Positions 12,525 to 25,900 of a stretch of DNA of 64,000 nt are shown here, one piece after another. Within the stretch, counting starts at the first letter, position 1; every line of letters starts with the position of its first letter. Made by a program: the position numbers and the translations under genes. Under the pieces are notes generated by a model. The model had not been told where the DNA came from. It did not search any database and worked only from the letters and a program-made list of their open reading frames with translations. Origin of the DNA: Sanderia malayensis (Eukaryota > Cnidaria > Scyphozoa > Semaeostomeae > Pelagiidae); assembly GCA_013076295.1 (NCBI GenBank), contig RQOL01000772.1, positions 3,191,087 through 3,255,086 of the forward strand. The letters are read 5' to 3'.

Positions 12525-15500
12525 TCATTGAATAAGTATTAAACCATTGGTTGCAACTCTGGTCGTATTACCCTCAATATTAAAATCTGCCCCGGTTATA
12601 ATATTCACATCCTGTGAAAACGATCCATCTATTCCGATTCCAATCACAGAGTCTATGGAATCGCAGTTGTTCTGTTCGTTGCCGAAAATGCCAATGCGAA
12701 CTTTTTTGCTCATGGCGACGTTGTTGTTGAATCCTTGTCGGTTGCAAAGTTGCTGTAAGTAGCTGCCGCTGACCAATCCAATCCATTCGGATCTCGTGAG
12801 ACTAGTGCCTTCATGTAGAAAAGTACGCATGCGTAAATGATGCAAAAAGATAAAGAGGTAAGTCCCAGATGTATTCTAATGTCCCGAAGACAATATTCGG
12901 TTGCTGCATGTTATATAGAACAGCCATAAAATAATGTAAACATACAATAGTGGACAGGTCTTTGGGACACTTGTAAAAACACGAAAAGATCAACCCGTAT
13001 TCTTTTTTTGCAGGCTTTGTTCAACCCCACCCCCCTGAAGCAATGAAATGAGCCCATGTGTCGGCTTAAACGAGTTGAACGCATTTCTTGTATTCTCGAG
13101 TTATTTAATGGCTATATCATGCCTTCACTACATCGCTACAGGGACATCGCTACAGGGGGAGGAACACAGGCCCCACAATATTCAAAAAGCAAACTAAAGC
13201 GCCCCCTTTCTTCCTTAAAGCAACCGTTTGAAAAATTCCTATTTTGCGATGAATAATGCCTGCCTGCCACATCCCTGTATGTTCCCACCGAGCTTTGAAA
13301 TACCTTAGATGTCCGAAAAATTCCATTGCAAACAAAAAATGAAATAAAATGAAATAAAATATTTCTTACGGACAAAATCCCTGCACATTAGATAATACAA
13401 TGACGGTATATTCACTGGTGAAATGAGAAGGTATTTTGTAGTTGCGCCTTGCGTCATTCCAATGCATATTTTCTTGAAGGCCAATTTGTTGTAAGCATCA
13501 AATTTTGCTTCTTGGTCGATTAATCCAACTTGCAGCGAGTAAACATGGTTGTACAAGTTACTTGTTGTCCAGTATTTGGATGAGTATTGAAAAGTCTTCT
13601 GTGGAAATAACAAGGTGAAAATAGACATACACGAGTTTCGCTTCAACGCCAAACACAGGGGTCCAGAGTAGTAACTCTAATCGTTACTACTTTGTATCCC
13701 TGTAAGTCACGGGAATCATATAAATCAAGGGAATCTTACAAACCTTCCTTCCCCTGGTTTTTAAAGCCAGTGTCCAGCCGCCAGCACCACACTTGGTCAG
13801 TGACGTCAGAAAGCAGTAATGGTAACCCATGTTAGTGAGTTTGTAAATGCCGTCATTGCGAAATCCAGCGTCATAAACAGCCTTACAGCTGGCAAAATCT
13901 GAAATGATATTTGAATTGATTAGTAATGAATATGTATACGCATGCGGAGTTGAATATTCAGCTTCAAAAATCAAACTGCGCATGTGTAATAACCCGGGAT
14001 GTAGTCTGTAGTCTGGTCTTGACTTATGTCTGGAAGTTTTTCCAAATGCAAGCCCATAATGTCGCAAGAACAGCAAAGCTAAGAATGAGTATACCGTAAT
14101 GCTTCGATAGACGCCCCTCTACAAGGGGCTTTTATTCGAGGGGGTGCTTAATAGAGGGAGACCGTTAAAAAATTTAAAATAGGGGGCTTTCATTCGAAAG
14201 GGGCGTTTAATCGAAGCATAGCGGTAGTCGAACAGCTGATAAGACTTTATGATACAAAATTAGTACCAGCAATAACTAGTTATGCATAACTAGCCGACTG
14301 CTACTCTTATTGCTGGTAACTATATTGAAAATAGAGCGTTTTATGTAGCTACATTGGTAGTCAAGGTGAGGTGATATTCATGTAAAAACAGCAAAAAGTG
14401 GCAAGAAATATCAACTTATAACAAAAAATAACAAATACCACATCATCCTAGAGACATAATCAACTAAATAATCTTCATAAAATAATATATTATAATATGA
14501 TTTTTGGATTATAAACTGGCTAAAAACATTGATAATAAGTTGAATTGCTTTGCTTTGCTAGGTATAATTTACGTTCAGCTAAACAATGCACGCGTCTTCA
14601 GATTTGTTCGCAGTTGCAATGGAGTCAAGGCTTTTCTTTTACATTATATTTATCATGCCTTGTTATGTAGTAACTCACAAACACGCATATACCCTGACCT
14701 ACCTCTATCATTCTCGCAGTATTTTCCGGAATGCAACTGACCGCAGGTGCATTTGAAGCCAGCAGAAGTTCCAGTGGGCATCTCAGAGCAAATGCCACCA
14801 TTTTGACAGGGGGATAATAATTTGCATGTCGGGCCAATCTGAAAGGGACAAAACAAAAAGAGTTTTATTTGACAATTGCTTTCTTAACAATGAGAGCAAG
14901 GCTATGTAAGAGAAGGGGTTAGGAAGAGAAAGGCTGAGAAGATATCGTAAGGAAAAAGATGAGAAAATATTGTAACAGAAAAGATGGAAATATTTGAGAC
15001 GAATATCGAAAAATAAAGGAGGATAGCATTGGAAAAGGATAGAACAAATCATAGGAAGAAAACTTATATCCATGAATAGTACAAGAAATGAAGAGACAAG
15101 AAAAGTGTGAAAGAAAAAAATAGAATACCAACACACTGTAGCGTAACGGAATAGAGACTAGAGTAGTTAAGAAAAGCAAACTTTCTTTCATGGTCAACTT
15201 ACTTTAAAGGGCACCAAAGTGAAAAAAGGAGGACCCCCCAACTTATGCCGTTACGCTAATGAGAACACACATAATACTCACATCAGAATCTTTGTCATTT
15301 GTTGTCATGTATACCCATCCTGGCCTGGCAGTTAGCAGCGACTTGCTGCCCTTTAATGTCCTTTGAAGCAGTTCACAGTTTCCACCACCACTTAGTTTGT
15401 AGTTCACCGAGCTGCACGCAAGGAATGAGACGCATTCCAGAACGCATTGTCGTCGCGTCTTCAAGGTGAAGCTCTTGAGTACAGCACCCGTGTCTGCCAA

Positions 15501-15626
15501 TCCGTCTAGCACAATGCTAAAATAGGCGTATGACACAGACTCGTGTCTGATTATAGTTGCGCAGATTAACGAAGCAATTGTCATGATGATGATGATAAAA
15601 ACGGTGCAAACTGACATTTTTGGCAT
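12525..15626 (-). CDS. Secreted PAN/apple, EGF and fibrinogen-like protein (coral skeletal matrix type)
   Basis: Predicted secreted or extracellular matrix protein. Exon 1 (15626 to about 15288) gives a hydrophobic signal sequence (VFIIIIMTIASLICATII) and a PAN/apple module (TRRQCVLECVSFLACSSVNY, then NCELLQRT). Exon 2 (about 14839-14703) is an EGF module (CQNGGICSE, FKCTC, KYCEND). Exons 3-5 (about 13900-13747, 13603-13371, 12825-12525) form a diverged fibrinogen-like region with CKAVYDAG, GYHYCFLTSL, the hallmark GGWTLALK and a C-terminal GIGIDGS segment. Domain order resembles the cnidarian 'uncharacterized skeletal organic matrix protein 5' group (family knowledge). Exon edges in the last three exons are approximate. 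Met at residue 4 is an alternative start. Function is not known beyond probable extracellular binding or adhesion. Confidence 0.85.
12945..13046. repeat. Dispersed repeat copy ('gtggacaggtctttgggacacttg')
   Basis: Matches 12-130 in order: gtggacaa.agtcctt, ggcacttg, aaaaacA, ttgttcaacccc. It lies in the last intron of the PAN/EGF/fibrinogen gene. Confidence 0.65.
14091..14227. mobile_element. MITE, 'taatgcttcgat...cgcccc' family
   Basis: Starts taccgtaatgcttcgat and ends atcgaagcatagcggta, so the ends are inverted. G-runs and C-runs inside pair with each other. Other copies: 29995-30095 and 49038-49220. A TA dinucleotide at both edges suggests TA target duplication. Confidence 0.8.
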
Positions 15627-16973
15627 GAAAAAGATGGATCTTGCTCAGAAAAATGATGGTCTTCTCTGCTGTGATAGCGAAGCACAGCAGAAGTGTAAAA
15701 AAACCGCTTTGCAAAAAATATGAATACTGAAAGTTTAATGATAACATGAATAATTTATGTGTTGTGACACATTTAACAGTTTGTGGTAAATGTGTGATGG
15801 CTGGCTCGTGAATATTAAAAACGTCTGACAAAAACTAAATGTGTTCTGTTAAGCCCAATCTGCGCTATGCAAGCTAACCCGGGTTAGTTTAACCCAGGCT
15901 ACTTCTGGTGTGTAGTGCAAGCACTGACATGGGACAAAACTAGGTGAAACAAAACTATTGTACGCGCTGGCATGCTCTTGGTAGAAAATAAGCTGAGTTC
16001 GCCCCAGTTCTGTGTTTACACTACATTTTCAAAACTCCAAGGGTCCAGCCTGAGGTAACTACATTTACACTCCAGAGAGCTAACCTGAGTTAACCTAGCC
16101 CTGGGCGCAACTGCGTTAGTTTGTGTGGTATAAATAGGGCTTGAAACCCTTTGTAACTATACCAGTATACGAATTCATCTTCGCGTCGCGTTCATCTTTG
16201 AAATAAAGAGTTAGTTTGAAAGAGTTGCGTGCAAATAATAATTTTAATTACCATTAGATTTTTCTGAGTAACACTGACCGCAAATGGAAATTGATCATTA
16301 ATCGAACCTGCTGCATTGCCAAGCAATAAGCAAAGAAAAAGAAGTCAGCCTGTCTGAATGAGAAAACATTGTCAGTAATGCTATCCGTTACAATTTTTTT
16401 GCCACAATGCATTTTATTGTTTACGTTTCTACTGTACACTCTTATAAGAAAGTTTTTTTTCAACCCAGCACTCTAACTAACTTAAGTATCAAAGCATTTC
16501 CTAGTGTCATTTAGGTATTAGGTATGTAGCATTTCCTAGTGTCGGCATTAAAACTTTCTGAAGACTTTCTAGTAATTCCTTATCGTACAAATTGTAGTCA
16601 CAAAGCTAAATATTTCGCTCTTACACGATGATAATGTTTCTGTTAAATTTTCAGTATCTAAATTTTTCAATTTTCTTACATTTCAAAAACCCACTACTGA
16701 TCTTTCTTAACTTTTTGAAGGACCGAACACAACATTCTTATAAAAAACGTCTATTTTAAGAAAACATTATTAAATGCCCAGAATACTTTTAAACGCCCTC
16801 TCGATGAATGCCTATACATAGCCTGGCTTATCAATAATCGCCTGGGGCGTTGATTTGAAACATGACGGTAAATAAAAACCTCTGTCAGTTCTGTACAAAT
16901 GGATGAATCATTGATAATTGAGGATTTAATTATTATAGCATTCGATTTTATACCAATAGGACCCAAATTTGAA
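15627..16973. other. Spacer with one inverted-repeat element
   Basis: Between the PAN/EGF/fibrinogen start and the VPS53 stop. Contains the element at 15851-16143 and a diverged piece of the 'cgccc' MITE family near 16740-16875. No gene recognised. Confidence 0.55.
15851..16143. mobile_element. Inverted-repeat element (aagccc...gggctt)
   Basis: Ends aagcccaatctgcgc and (complement of the right end) aagccctatttatac. Inside, 'agctaacccgggttagtttaaccc' is partly mirrored by 'agctaacctgagttaacctagccc'. Non-coding. Confidence 0.55.
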
Positions 16974-19900
16974 TTATAAAATTTGTTTCTTAATAAGCTT
17001 TTCAAGCCGTTTTATTCTGCTAGACTCTTGTTCTGGTGTTCCGGAGTGCGAATCGCCCGCGTTTGTACTTGCATTTCCTGCGGGTATCCTTGCTCGAAAG
17101 AGTTCCAGCATTGCATGCTGTTCGTTTCTTTTCAGGCCCTAAGGATGAAATGCCAATGAAATCAACAGAAGTGAGATTATTTCAAGCTTTATACAAAGGA
17201 GAAGGAAAAGGAATAAGCAATGAAGCTGCAAGAGAAAAAATTGAGGAACTAAAGAATGAAGTTTCTTCATTACTTGAAGAAAAAAGAAAAATGTATTAAA
17301 AAAGAATTCACGAGAAAGTAAAAATGTAGGATAAGAAGATTGGAAAGAATGGGTGAAGATGTTGCTTTGAAAATGTAGCTACCTTCATTTCCAGAAGTTT
17401 TTGAAAATTAGTCGTGTCACAATCGCTGAGTAACTTGATATAGTTATCAACAAACCCGGCTGGTGGGTCATGTGGAGACATGACAACCTGAAATAGCAAA
17501 GAATCATTCATTAGCGTCGAGCAAAACATCTAAGTTGTTTGAGTCTCAGACTCTCAGACAACTTGGATGTTTTAGACAATCCTTTTTGGATTGTCTAAGT
17601 CGAAAAAGGATTGTCTGAGTCGAAAAAGGATTGTCTGAAATATGTTGATTCGGGCATAGAGTTTAATTGCAAAAAGTAATACGAGAAGCTTCCACATGTT
17701 TGATTTAATATTAAATCAAAATTAAAAACTATATATTCAATCGCAAATTCCAGCGATCATCATCAATTTACTCTGATGATAATCGCTGGAATCTAATTGT
17801 CTGAAGTCTCTTTAAACTATGTTTTACCAGGTTGTTTAAGTTGAGAATAGATCCTCTAAAATTTCTTCAGAGAATCGTTTACCAGCTTATCTTAATTGCA
17901 AAACAGTGACGAATGTCTGGAACTTCCAAGACAATCGTTTACCTGTTACCTTTCACTTCAGAGAGATAAAAAGCAGCAAGCCATCCTACCTCCACATTTG
18001 CTAATAACAAAACAAATCGATGTTACTAACCAAATACTAACCTTAAGAATCATTTCAGCCTTGGACATTCCCTTCGCCACGACTTTCGTGAAGCTGTAGA
18101 AAATGAAGATAATTTGTTAACAAATTGGGAGAAATAAATGTAGGGTTGTCCATGTACACTAAAAACAGCTGATATAGGAATCAATCTCGGGTTGCTGGGA
18201 CAGAAGCATGATACATGCTAATATATGACATATGCATAAAATATAATAACACATGATAATATATGATAATAAATGATAATGTGTGCTAATATATGATAAT
18301 GTATAACAATATATGCTAATATATGATAATATGTTAGCATATGTTAGCATAGGCACCTTGCGGGTGGCTTCCTTTGAACTTTAGACCCGATTGATATTAA
18401 CTCAAGAAGAACCGTTTTCAGTGAATGTGCATCAAGAAGTAGCTGTTAAGAAAGAAAATAAACTATCAAGTCTTGTTACAATGTCACTTAAAGTAATGCC
18501 TCCATAGTGATCAATAAATGGATGAATGATGAAGCACAAGCGATGATATCAAAAGAAGATGAGTTATGTGTACAAAGTACAATGAAATGATAAACATAAA
18601 GGAAGTGTGATAGAGAGGAATTGAAATAAATAGTAATGGTAAAAGAAGTAATAAAAATATTTAAAAAAATAGTGGGGGTAATAAGAGAAAAGCAATGGAG
18701 GTAATAAGAGGAATAATTGAAGCAATCAAAGAACAAATCGAAACAATAAGATCTACTAGAAATGATTACATAAAAATTCAAGGTGAATGAAAAGACGTGA
18801 TGTGTTGTAAAGCCTTACCTGTTCAGCTCCAATGGTCGATAAAGGTTTGCATTTGTAAATATAATTGATGAAGCGAGGTATGAACGAGCTGGAATAGATG
18901 AACAAGACATGAGCACAAAAAATTACAGAACTAATGCTAGTAAAACGAAGGAAGGTTGGATCTAGCAGGTTGGGATTTGTAAAGTAGTTGCACCAAACGT
19001 GGCCTCAGACGACGAGACGAGTTTAATAAACAATAACTCTCTTGCTAAAACTGACAGCAGCTATACAAAGCTCTTTCTAATTACAAACAGTTGTGACAGC
19101 CCAGAATAAAAAACTGCAATGAAATGCTGATAAAGCAAATGTCAAAAGGAGCGAGGAAATATTTCGTTGTACCTGGAATTCGCGGTGGCTAGCCAATGAT
19201 AAATCGCATTACGAAGCAGTTCAATTAGTCGGATACTTAAGCCTGGTTTCCATATAGTCGTTGATGGTCGTTGAGGGTCGCTCAAAGTATTAAAATCAAC
19301 TTTGGACAATGTCTCTGTGCGATTTTTAATCCTTTCAGCGACCCTCAGCGACCGTCAACGACTATATGGAAACCAGCCTTTAGCTTGCTATACAAGGAAA
19401 TCTGTTACCTGGGTGGGAGGGAGTTATTCACATCGAGATTCTACTGTTACACAGAATAGTTTTGAGTTCCTTACTTGACAAACTTGATGCAGAATTGTGT
19501 GAAGTATTTCCTGGATGAATAAAGAGCATCTTTAATTACAGGAACAGTTTGCTTCAAGTGAGTCGTAATAGCAGTGACGTAGCCGCTCTGATCGCCCACG
19601 GTCTCAACACTCTGCCAGTGAACCTGTAAATTGACAATAAACAAATCAAATACAGTAATCGGCAGAAGAAATCACGCATGAAGAGAACCTAAGCAGCAAA
19701 TAAACAAATTTCAAAGCTGCAGTTTAAAGAGTTGTAAGGCAAGTTGCAAGGAAAGTTGCAAGGCAAGTTTGCAAGAACTCATAAAGTATTGAAAACATGA
19801 GGTACAAGGTTGGAGAGAGTTTAACTCGATAAAGTTATTTAACTCGCGGTTTAACTCTCGCAATTTAACTCGCGCAGTTTAACTCTCGCACATTAACTCT

Positions 19901-22900
19901 CGCAGTTTAACTCAATAAATTTAAAGCTTTGCATCATGTCCTGGGCTTGCAAGCCAATAAATTTGAGTGACTACAAAGCTCAAGACTTGGAATCATAAGG
20001 CGCCAACTCTTGAAACTGTGAAAAGCAATCATAAAATCATGGAAAAATGAAATCCTCTTAACTTAATCATCGCAGTCAAGGCAGGTTCACAGGCATTCTC
20101 GAGGTCTTGCACCAATAGCTGTATGCTGCTCGATATCACACTGAAAATAGGTTAAGTAGTATCATTAATAATAGTGTAAAAATATGCATATAAAAATAGA
20201 ATTTAATAACAGAGACTTAGGAAAGAGAATAGATGGTTTGCAAAATGACAGAAATGGAGTAATAACAACATGATGCAACTAAATTTCATTGTCGAAAATT
20301 AAATGAAAACAATTTGATTTCAGTGAATCAGGCTTTAAGTTATGGAGTGGAGGGTCAAAGTTGGAGCATACATGAAGTAAACAAAAATCATATGGAGGAA
20401 GAGAATATTTTGACAGATTTCAGGAATTCGACTTATATGGTAGTCGACGTATCGAAACTCGCTTTTACTATTGAACTTTAATATACGGACAGAGATGGGT
20501 ATTGATCCTAGAAATTGGGGCTTCGATCAATCGAAGGTTAAGGCTGTAGTATAAATAAGGCCAGTAAAGTAAGTAGGGGCAGAAAAAAGTCCTAAACATC
20601 AAAAAATAATAGTTGAGTGAGTGTCGATTTATAATGAATAACTGAATTAGAAAACATTACCCGTGAAAAACATCCTGCTCTGCATTGAAATTGATCTTCT
20701 CAACAAATTCTGGGTCAATCTTCTCCTTCAGCTTGTCTTGAAGTTGCTGCGTGGTTTCTTGACAGTACTCAGCAGTTGTCAATATGTAGCAGGTTAGTCG
20801 CTTTTCGTCTGCGTTGAATTTGATCTCCGTGTCCTTCAGGATGCTGGCCAGGCCAGAAGATGTTCTGGGGAGAACAAATGATGAGTTGGCTCAAAAGGAA
20901 TGAGTAATTGACTTGGTTCAAGCGAGTAATTGGAGAATAAGAGGAAATGATGGATTAGAAGATGGGTGACGACACGAAAAGGCAAGAGCGGGAGACAAAA
21001 GAAAGATGTAAGATATATATATTTATATACTTATTTATTATTAGAATAGGAAAAGAACAGTCTCATAGCAACTTACTTTGGCAAATTGCCAGTCAGTATT
21101 CTACTGGCATATTCCTTGAGGTACTTTTGAAACAAGCCAGTTAGCGACAGAAGAGCCATTCCCGTACTCAGCAGAGCACACTGTACCATGCACTTCTTAT
21201 AAAACACGAATAGTTCGCCAGCGCTCGGAAGCACGGCGCTATCCCCCTCAGCTTCAAACTTGGGAATCCCCTGCGTCTTCAAATCTTGGCTGAACTTGTT
21301 GATCAGTTCAGCGAGGTTTCTAAAAAACGCAAACAAATGAGTGGGTAAACTGACCGAAGATAGGAATATATGTGCATGCCATATCCAATCACTGGGACGG
21401 TCAAACAAATGGTTTGGTCGGATGCAATATGAACCAATGCGCACACGCTAGAGGACTCACAAAAAGATATTTTTATTCAAGTGTTGACTGAAAGTGGCTT
21501 AACAGCTTAGATGACCAGAACGAGGCACTTACTTATCTTGTGATTCGATGTAAATATGAAGATGAGGTTCAAAGCAACGTGAGATCATTCCATTAAAAGT
21601 TGACTGTCCACTGTTGGCCTAAGATAGATAATTACCCACCATTAACAACACTGTAAAGTACTATCTAAACTGTCATGTCACAATATCAAAAATCTTCGAG
21701 TAGAACCAAAACACATTAAATTAATTTGTAAGTTCGCAGAACCAAGAATGAAATTTTTTGCGGGATAGATTTCTCAGGTACTGTGTCCCATGCAATGGGC
21801 AAGGGGTTTAGTGGGAGAAAAGAAAAGTCTGTTACCTTAACTGCATCACTGGACTGGTCCTTTTCACCTGGCTCCACAGAGCTAGCCTCGATCTAAAACA
21901 AAGGGGCAATTCGTAATAGAAACATATTACATTGATGTCTTCAGTATAATCTTCATACAACAAGCGCCCCACAGTAAAGCAGGCTTGCCAAGTTATGAAT
22001 GTAACATTTTGGCCAATGAAGTGAATTACAGTACAATCCTACCTTGACTTAACAAATTATCGATATAACAAACGATCTCCGTTTAAAGATTTCCTATACA
22101 GGTAAATTTGCGCATTGAAATCACAAATGCATACATACATAAAACTAACAACTCTCCAATGTTCTTAATTACCCTTAGCGTATAAAACGATGTAAATAGG
22201 AATATATTCATTAGTACATCTTCTGATGAGTGGGAAACCACGAAAAAGGCTTGTCGAGATGCAGAGTTTAGTCTTTTGACTCTTTAGAATTTTGTATACA
22301 ATGCGGGTTGCATGCTATGCTGGCTGTATTCATAACATACTTTGTGCATACCTGGCTTTTACTGGCGTGATACATGGCAAATCGTTTTGTTATGAAGGCT
22401 TCGAATGTCGTTGTGCGTTGAATTGCAAACAGCAATATCTTCACGTCAATTTCGCTCGCCTTGGCGGTCATAATGTTCGACAGTTCGTTCCTGGAATAAA
22501 AACTCAAAAATTGAAAAGATTTCAACTACAAAAAAGTTCAAAACAAAGATGGATTGACGGAATCGAGGAGATTACTGACATGACGTGGAAAGAACTGAAT
22601 GAACTGTGTTTAAACCGTGAAAATTGAAAATGTTTTGGTTGCAGTGTCACTAGAGATCGATGACAATCTAAAGACTATGATGATGACAAAATAAATTAAA
22701 AAAGGTACGAATGTAGCAAAGAAATAGTCGCAGTTTTCAAAACAGACTACAATGATATACCAACCACACACGCCAATATATCTCTCATTTTACCTGGTTA
22801 TTTTGCAGAAATCTATGCATATCCGTTCATCAACTCGCCAGTCTGAAGGAAAGGTTCCTTGAAAGTCCTCTTCGAACTTGACTAGTAATCTCTTCAGCCA

Positions 22901-25900
22901 CGAATATCGGCGATCTATCTTATCAAGCCACGAAACCTGTAATGAAAACACAAGATTAAGTACAGTCAACTCTGTCTAATTCGAACAGCCTGGGAAAGCG
23001 TGAAAATGTTCCAATTACAAACATTTCGAGTTATAGAGGCTTGTTTTATAAGAGTTGGTTCATTAGTGATCCTTAAAGGGACGGAGAATTTCGTTCAAAT
23101 TAGATAGAGTTCGAATTACACGAGTTCGAACTATGCAGATTTGACTGTATTCACACTTCAAACTCAAACAATAAACGAGGTCTATTGTCTTCATCTTCCA
23201 ATTAAAGTATGGATGTTCAAGCGTAGAAACGTTCAAGATTGCCAGGCATTGGTACACTGTGATATGCATGACATAATATTTATTGGAATACTGCAAATAA
23301 CACCCACGTCAAAGTTCTCGTTGAAAACATTCAAGTAGTCGGACAGCTGTAATTTGATGAACCAATGCAGGAGATCGTCTCTATAAAAAATCAAATTCTG
23401 TCCCCATTAATTAATTTACGCTTAAAAACAATTCTCAGATCATTCCTTGAAACGTCAGATCATTCTATGATACGTTATTGTTCTATAATTCTATGACACG
23501 TCAGATCATTCTATGATACGCCAGACAGTTCTATGACACGTCAGATCATTCTATGATACGTCAGATCATTCTATGATGCGCCAGACAGTTCTATGATACA
23601 ACAGACAGTTCTATGATACGACGAGTATAAAACGTTAGCTCATTCCCCCATAATGCTTCAGATCATTATATACAGAGATACATCTCTGTATCAAAATAAA
23701 AAAGCACGTTGTCTTGACAATTACAATACGATTCACGCATAAAACTTACTTGAATCTAGGATCAAGAATAGCCACTACCTTACACGCATCTGCAAGCTGT
23801 GAATTTGGTCCTGCGTTGGGCTGTAAAACAAGGACCAAAAACAAAACTTAAACCAAAACGGAATGCTCCATCCGTTAGCATTATTGACTTAACAAAACTG
23901 CACGTGAATAAGATGCTTGAAAACTTTAGCTTCACGACATCTTACTTATCCTTGTATGATGAAAATTGGTGACTTGAAAGGAAGTCCGACTTGTATATTC
24001 TACATTACACATATAATCATAGACAAATCCTAGCGTGCTGATTCGTAATTATCAAATATGGAAAAATTTAGGTCACCTTTACACCTGGCACAGACACAGC
24101 GTCTTTGAAATCCAACAAGATTTGATTACCAAGCTGATTTTGAATGCTTGACACTCTGAAATACAATAAAGAAACATGTATTATGAATTTAATGCAAATA
24201 ACAACCAATATGCAGGTGCATGTAGGCATGAATAGAGTTAACTATATATGCATGGGACATAACAAAATGATCCAACTAGATGCTTGCATATAATGAGTGC
24301 ATATACAATGATGCGGGAGTGCATATACATTGATAGGGAGTTCATATACAATGATGGGGGAGTGCATATACACTGATAGGGAGTTCATATACAATGATAG
24401 GGAGTGCATATCACATAACTTGGCATACTTGTCTGCTAACTGGCGGATCTGTGGTATGCTGAAATACTTCCTGAAATGTTCGAGCACATTCAGTACTCCT
24501 TCAAGAAGGTTTGCAATCTCTCCATATTGTCTATTACGAGTCAATGTTCTAAAATAAAAAGAAAAGCTTTATTATCTCTATGCACTTCTACTTTCCATAG
24601 CCCATTAATTCTCAAACTTCTAGCTACTCTAGCTTCTAGCTACTCTAACTTCTAGCTACTCTAACTTCTAGCTACTCTAGCATCTTAGCTAATTTAACTT
24701 TTAGCTACTCCATCTTCTAGCTACTCTAGCTTCGTAGCCACCAATATTTTTGATTATTCAAACTCTAGCTTCTAATCACCCAAACCAGATGACATGATTC
24801 TCAAAGTATTATGGGTAATACAAAAGACCTGGTAACTAATCACTCACTCAAGATTCTCAACTCCACCAACAAGGATATGCAAATGATTCAGAGTTGTAAT
24901 GGAAGTTGTAAGATGTCTCTTTGCATGATCCAGTTGTTTTATATCTCTTGTTATTTCTTTTACCTATTGAATAATAACAAAACTCAATGTGAAGTTGAGC
25001 CTCAATGTGAAGTTGAGCCTCAATGTAAAGTTGAGCCTCAATGTGAAGTTGAGCCTCAATGTGAAGTTGAGCCTCAAAGTTGAGCCACAATTTGTGCTTT
25101 AAACAAATTCATAACATAATTTACTCCTGTTTTAACGAATGTTTGATATCATGAAGCCCAAATTGGTTTTTTCCAGGATTAGTCTTAGCAGAAATCAACT
25201 TCGTTTAAACAATAGTGACTTACCATCTGTTCTGATTTTTCAGCTTTTTCTTTAATGTCTTTGATTTTAGTAAACAAATCTTGAATTGAATGTTTTGCTT
25301 CTTCTAATGCCTTGAATGAAATAAATCAAAATAACCTTACTATCATCCCAGTAATTGTAATCAAAATTATGGCTCATAGCACAGTAGGTAGATACAAGCT
25401 TGTCTTTACACCTTGCTCTAATATTTTAACAAACCTCTCTACCATCATGACCAACATCCGTTTGCCCTCGAATAGCTGTCCTAATCTCATCATCAAGTCG
25501 TCTGTTAATCAGAAAAAATATGATTAATAAATCAGCCAGTGTGAAGAAGTAAATAAATGTATTCTTAAGAACAAGTGCTAATGTGATAAGGCCACAACAA
25601 TCTCAAACAACAAGTACACGCCCCCTTTCTTGAAGACTTGTTACACGAGAATTATTTTGCTTAATTCAGCCTCATACCTTATTCTCAGTCTAATTCTACC
25701 CACGACATCATCGATATTGGCCAAAGACTACAAATTAATAGCTTCAAATTATCTGTATGAAGTCTACAAGTATAAACTCCAGAAATTTAAAGGAATTATA
25801 ATAAAGCATTATAAACCTGCTCCGTGGGAAACAACTTGTTTATATAATCGACAGGGTTGAAATCTTTACTGTCCAACGGGTCATTTCCAGATATCACCTA

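Noticed and set aside
17036..17299. + strand ORF with an Arg-rich, mitochondrial-looking N-terminus (ends in a Lys/Glu-rich helix)
   Set aside because: It starts at GTG and is the antisense of the last VPS53 exon (17138-16974), whose reading ends [17 protein letters not shown]. The remaining part lies in the VPS53 intron.
24811..25090. Open frames on both strands with CEVEPQ or AQLHIE repeats
   Set aside because: Produced by the 18-bp tandem repeat and a real VPS53 exon; the repeat part is intronic.
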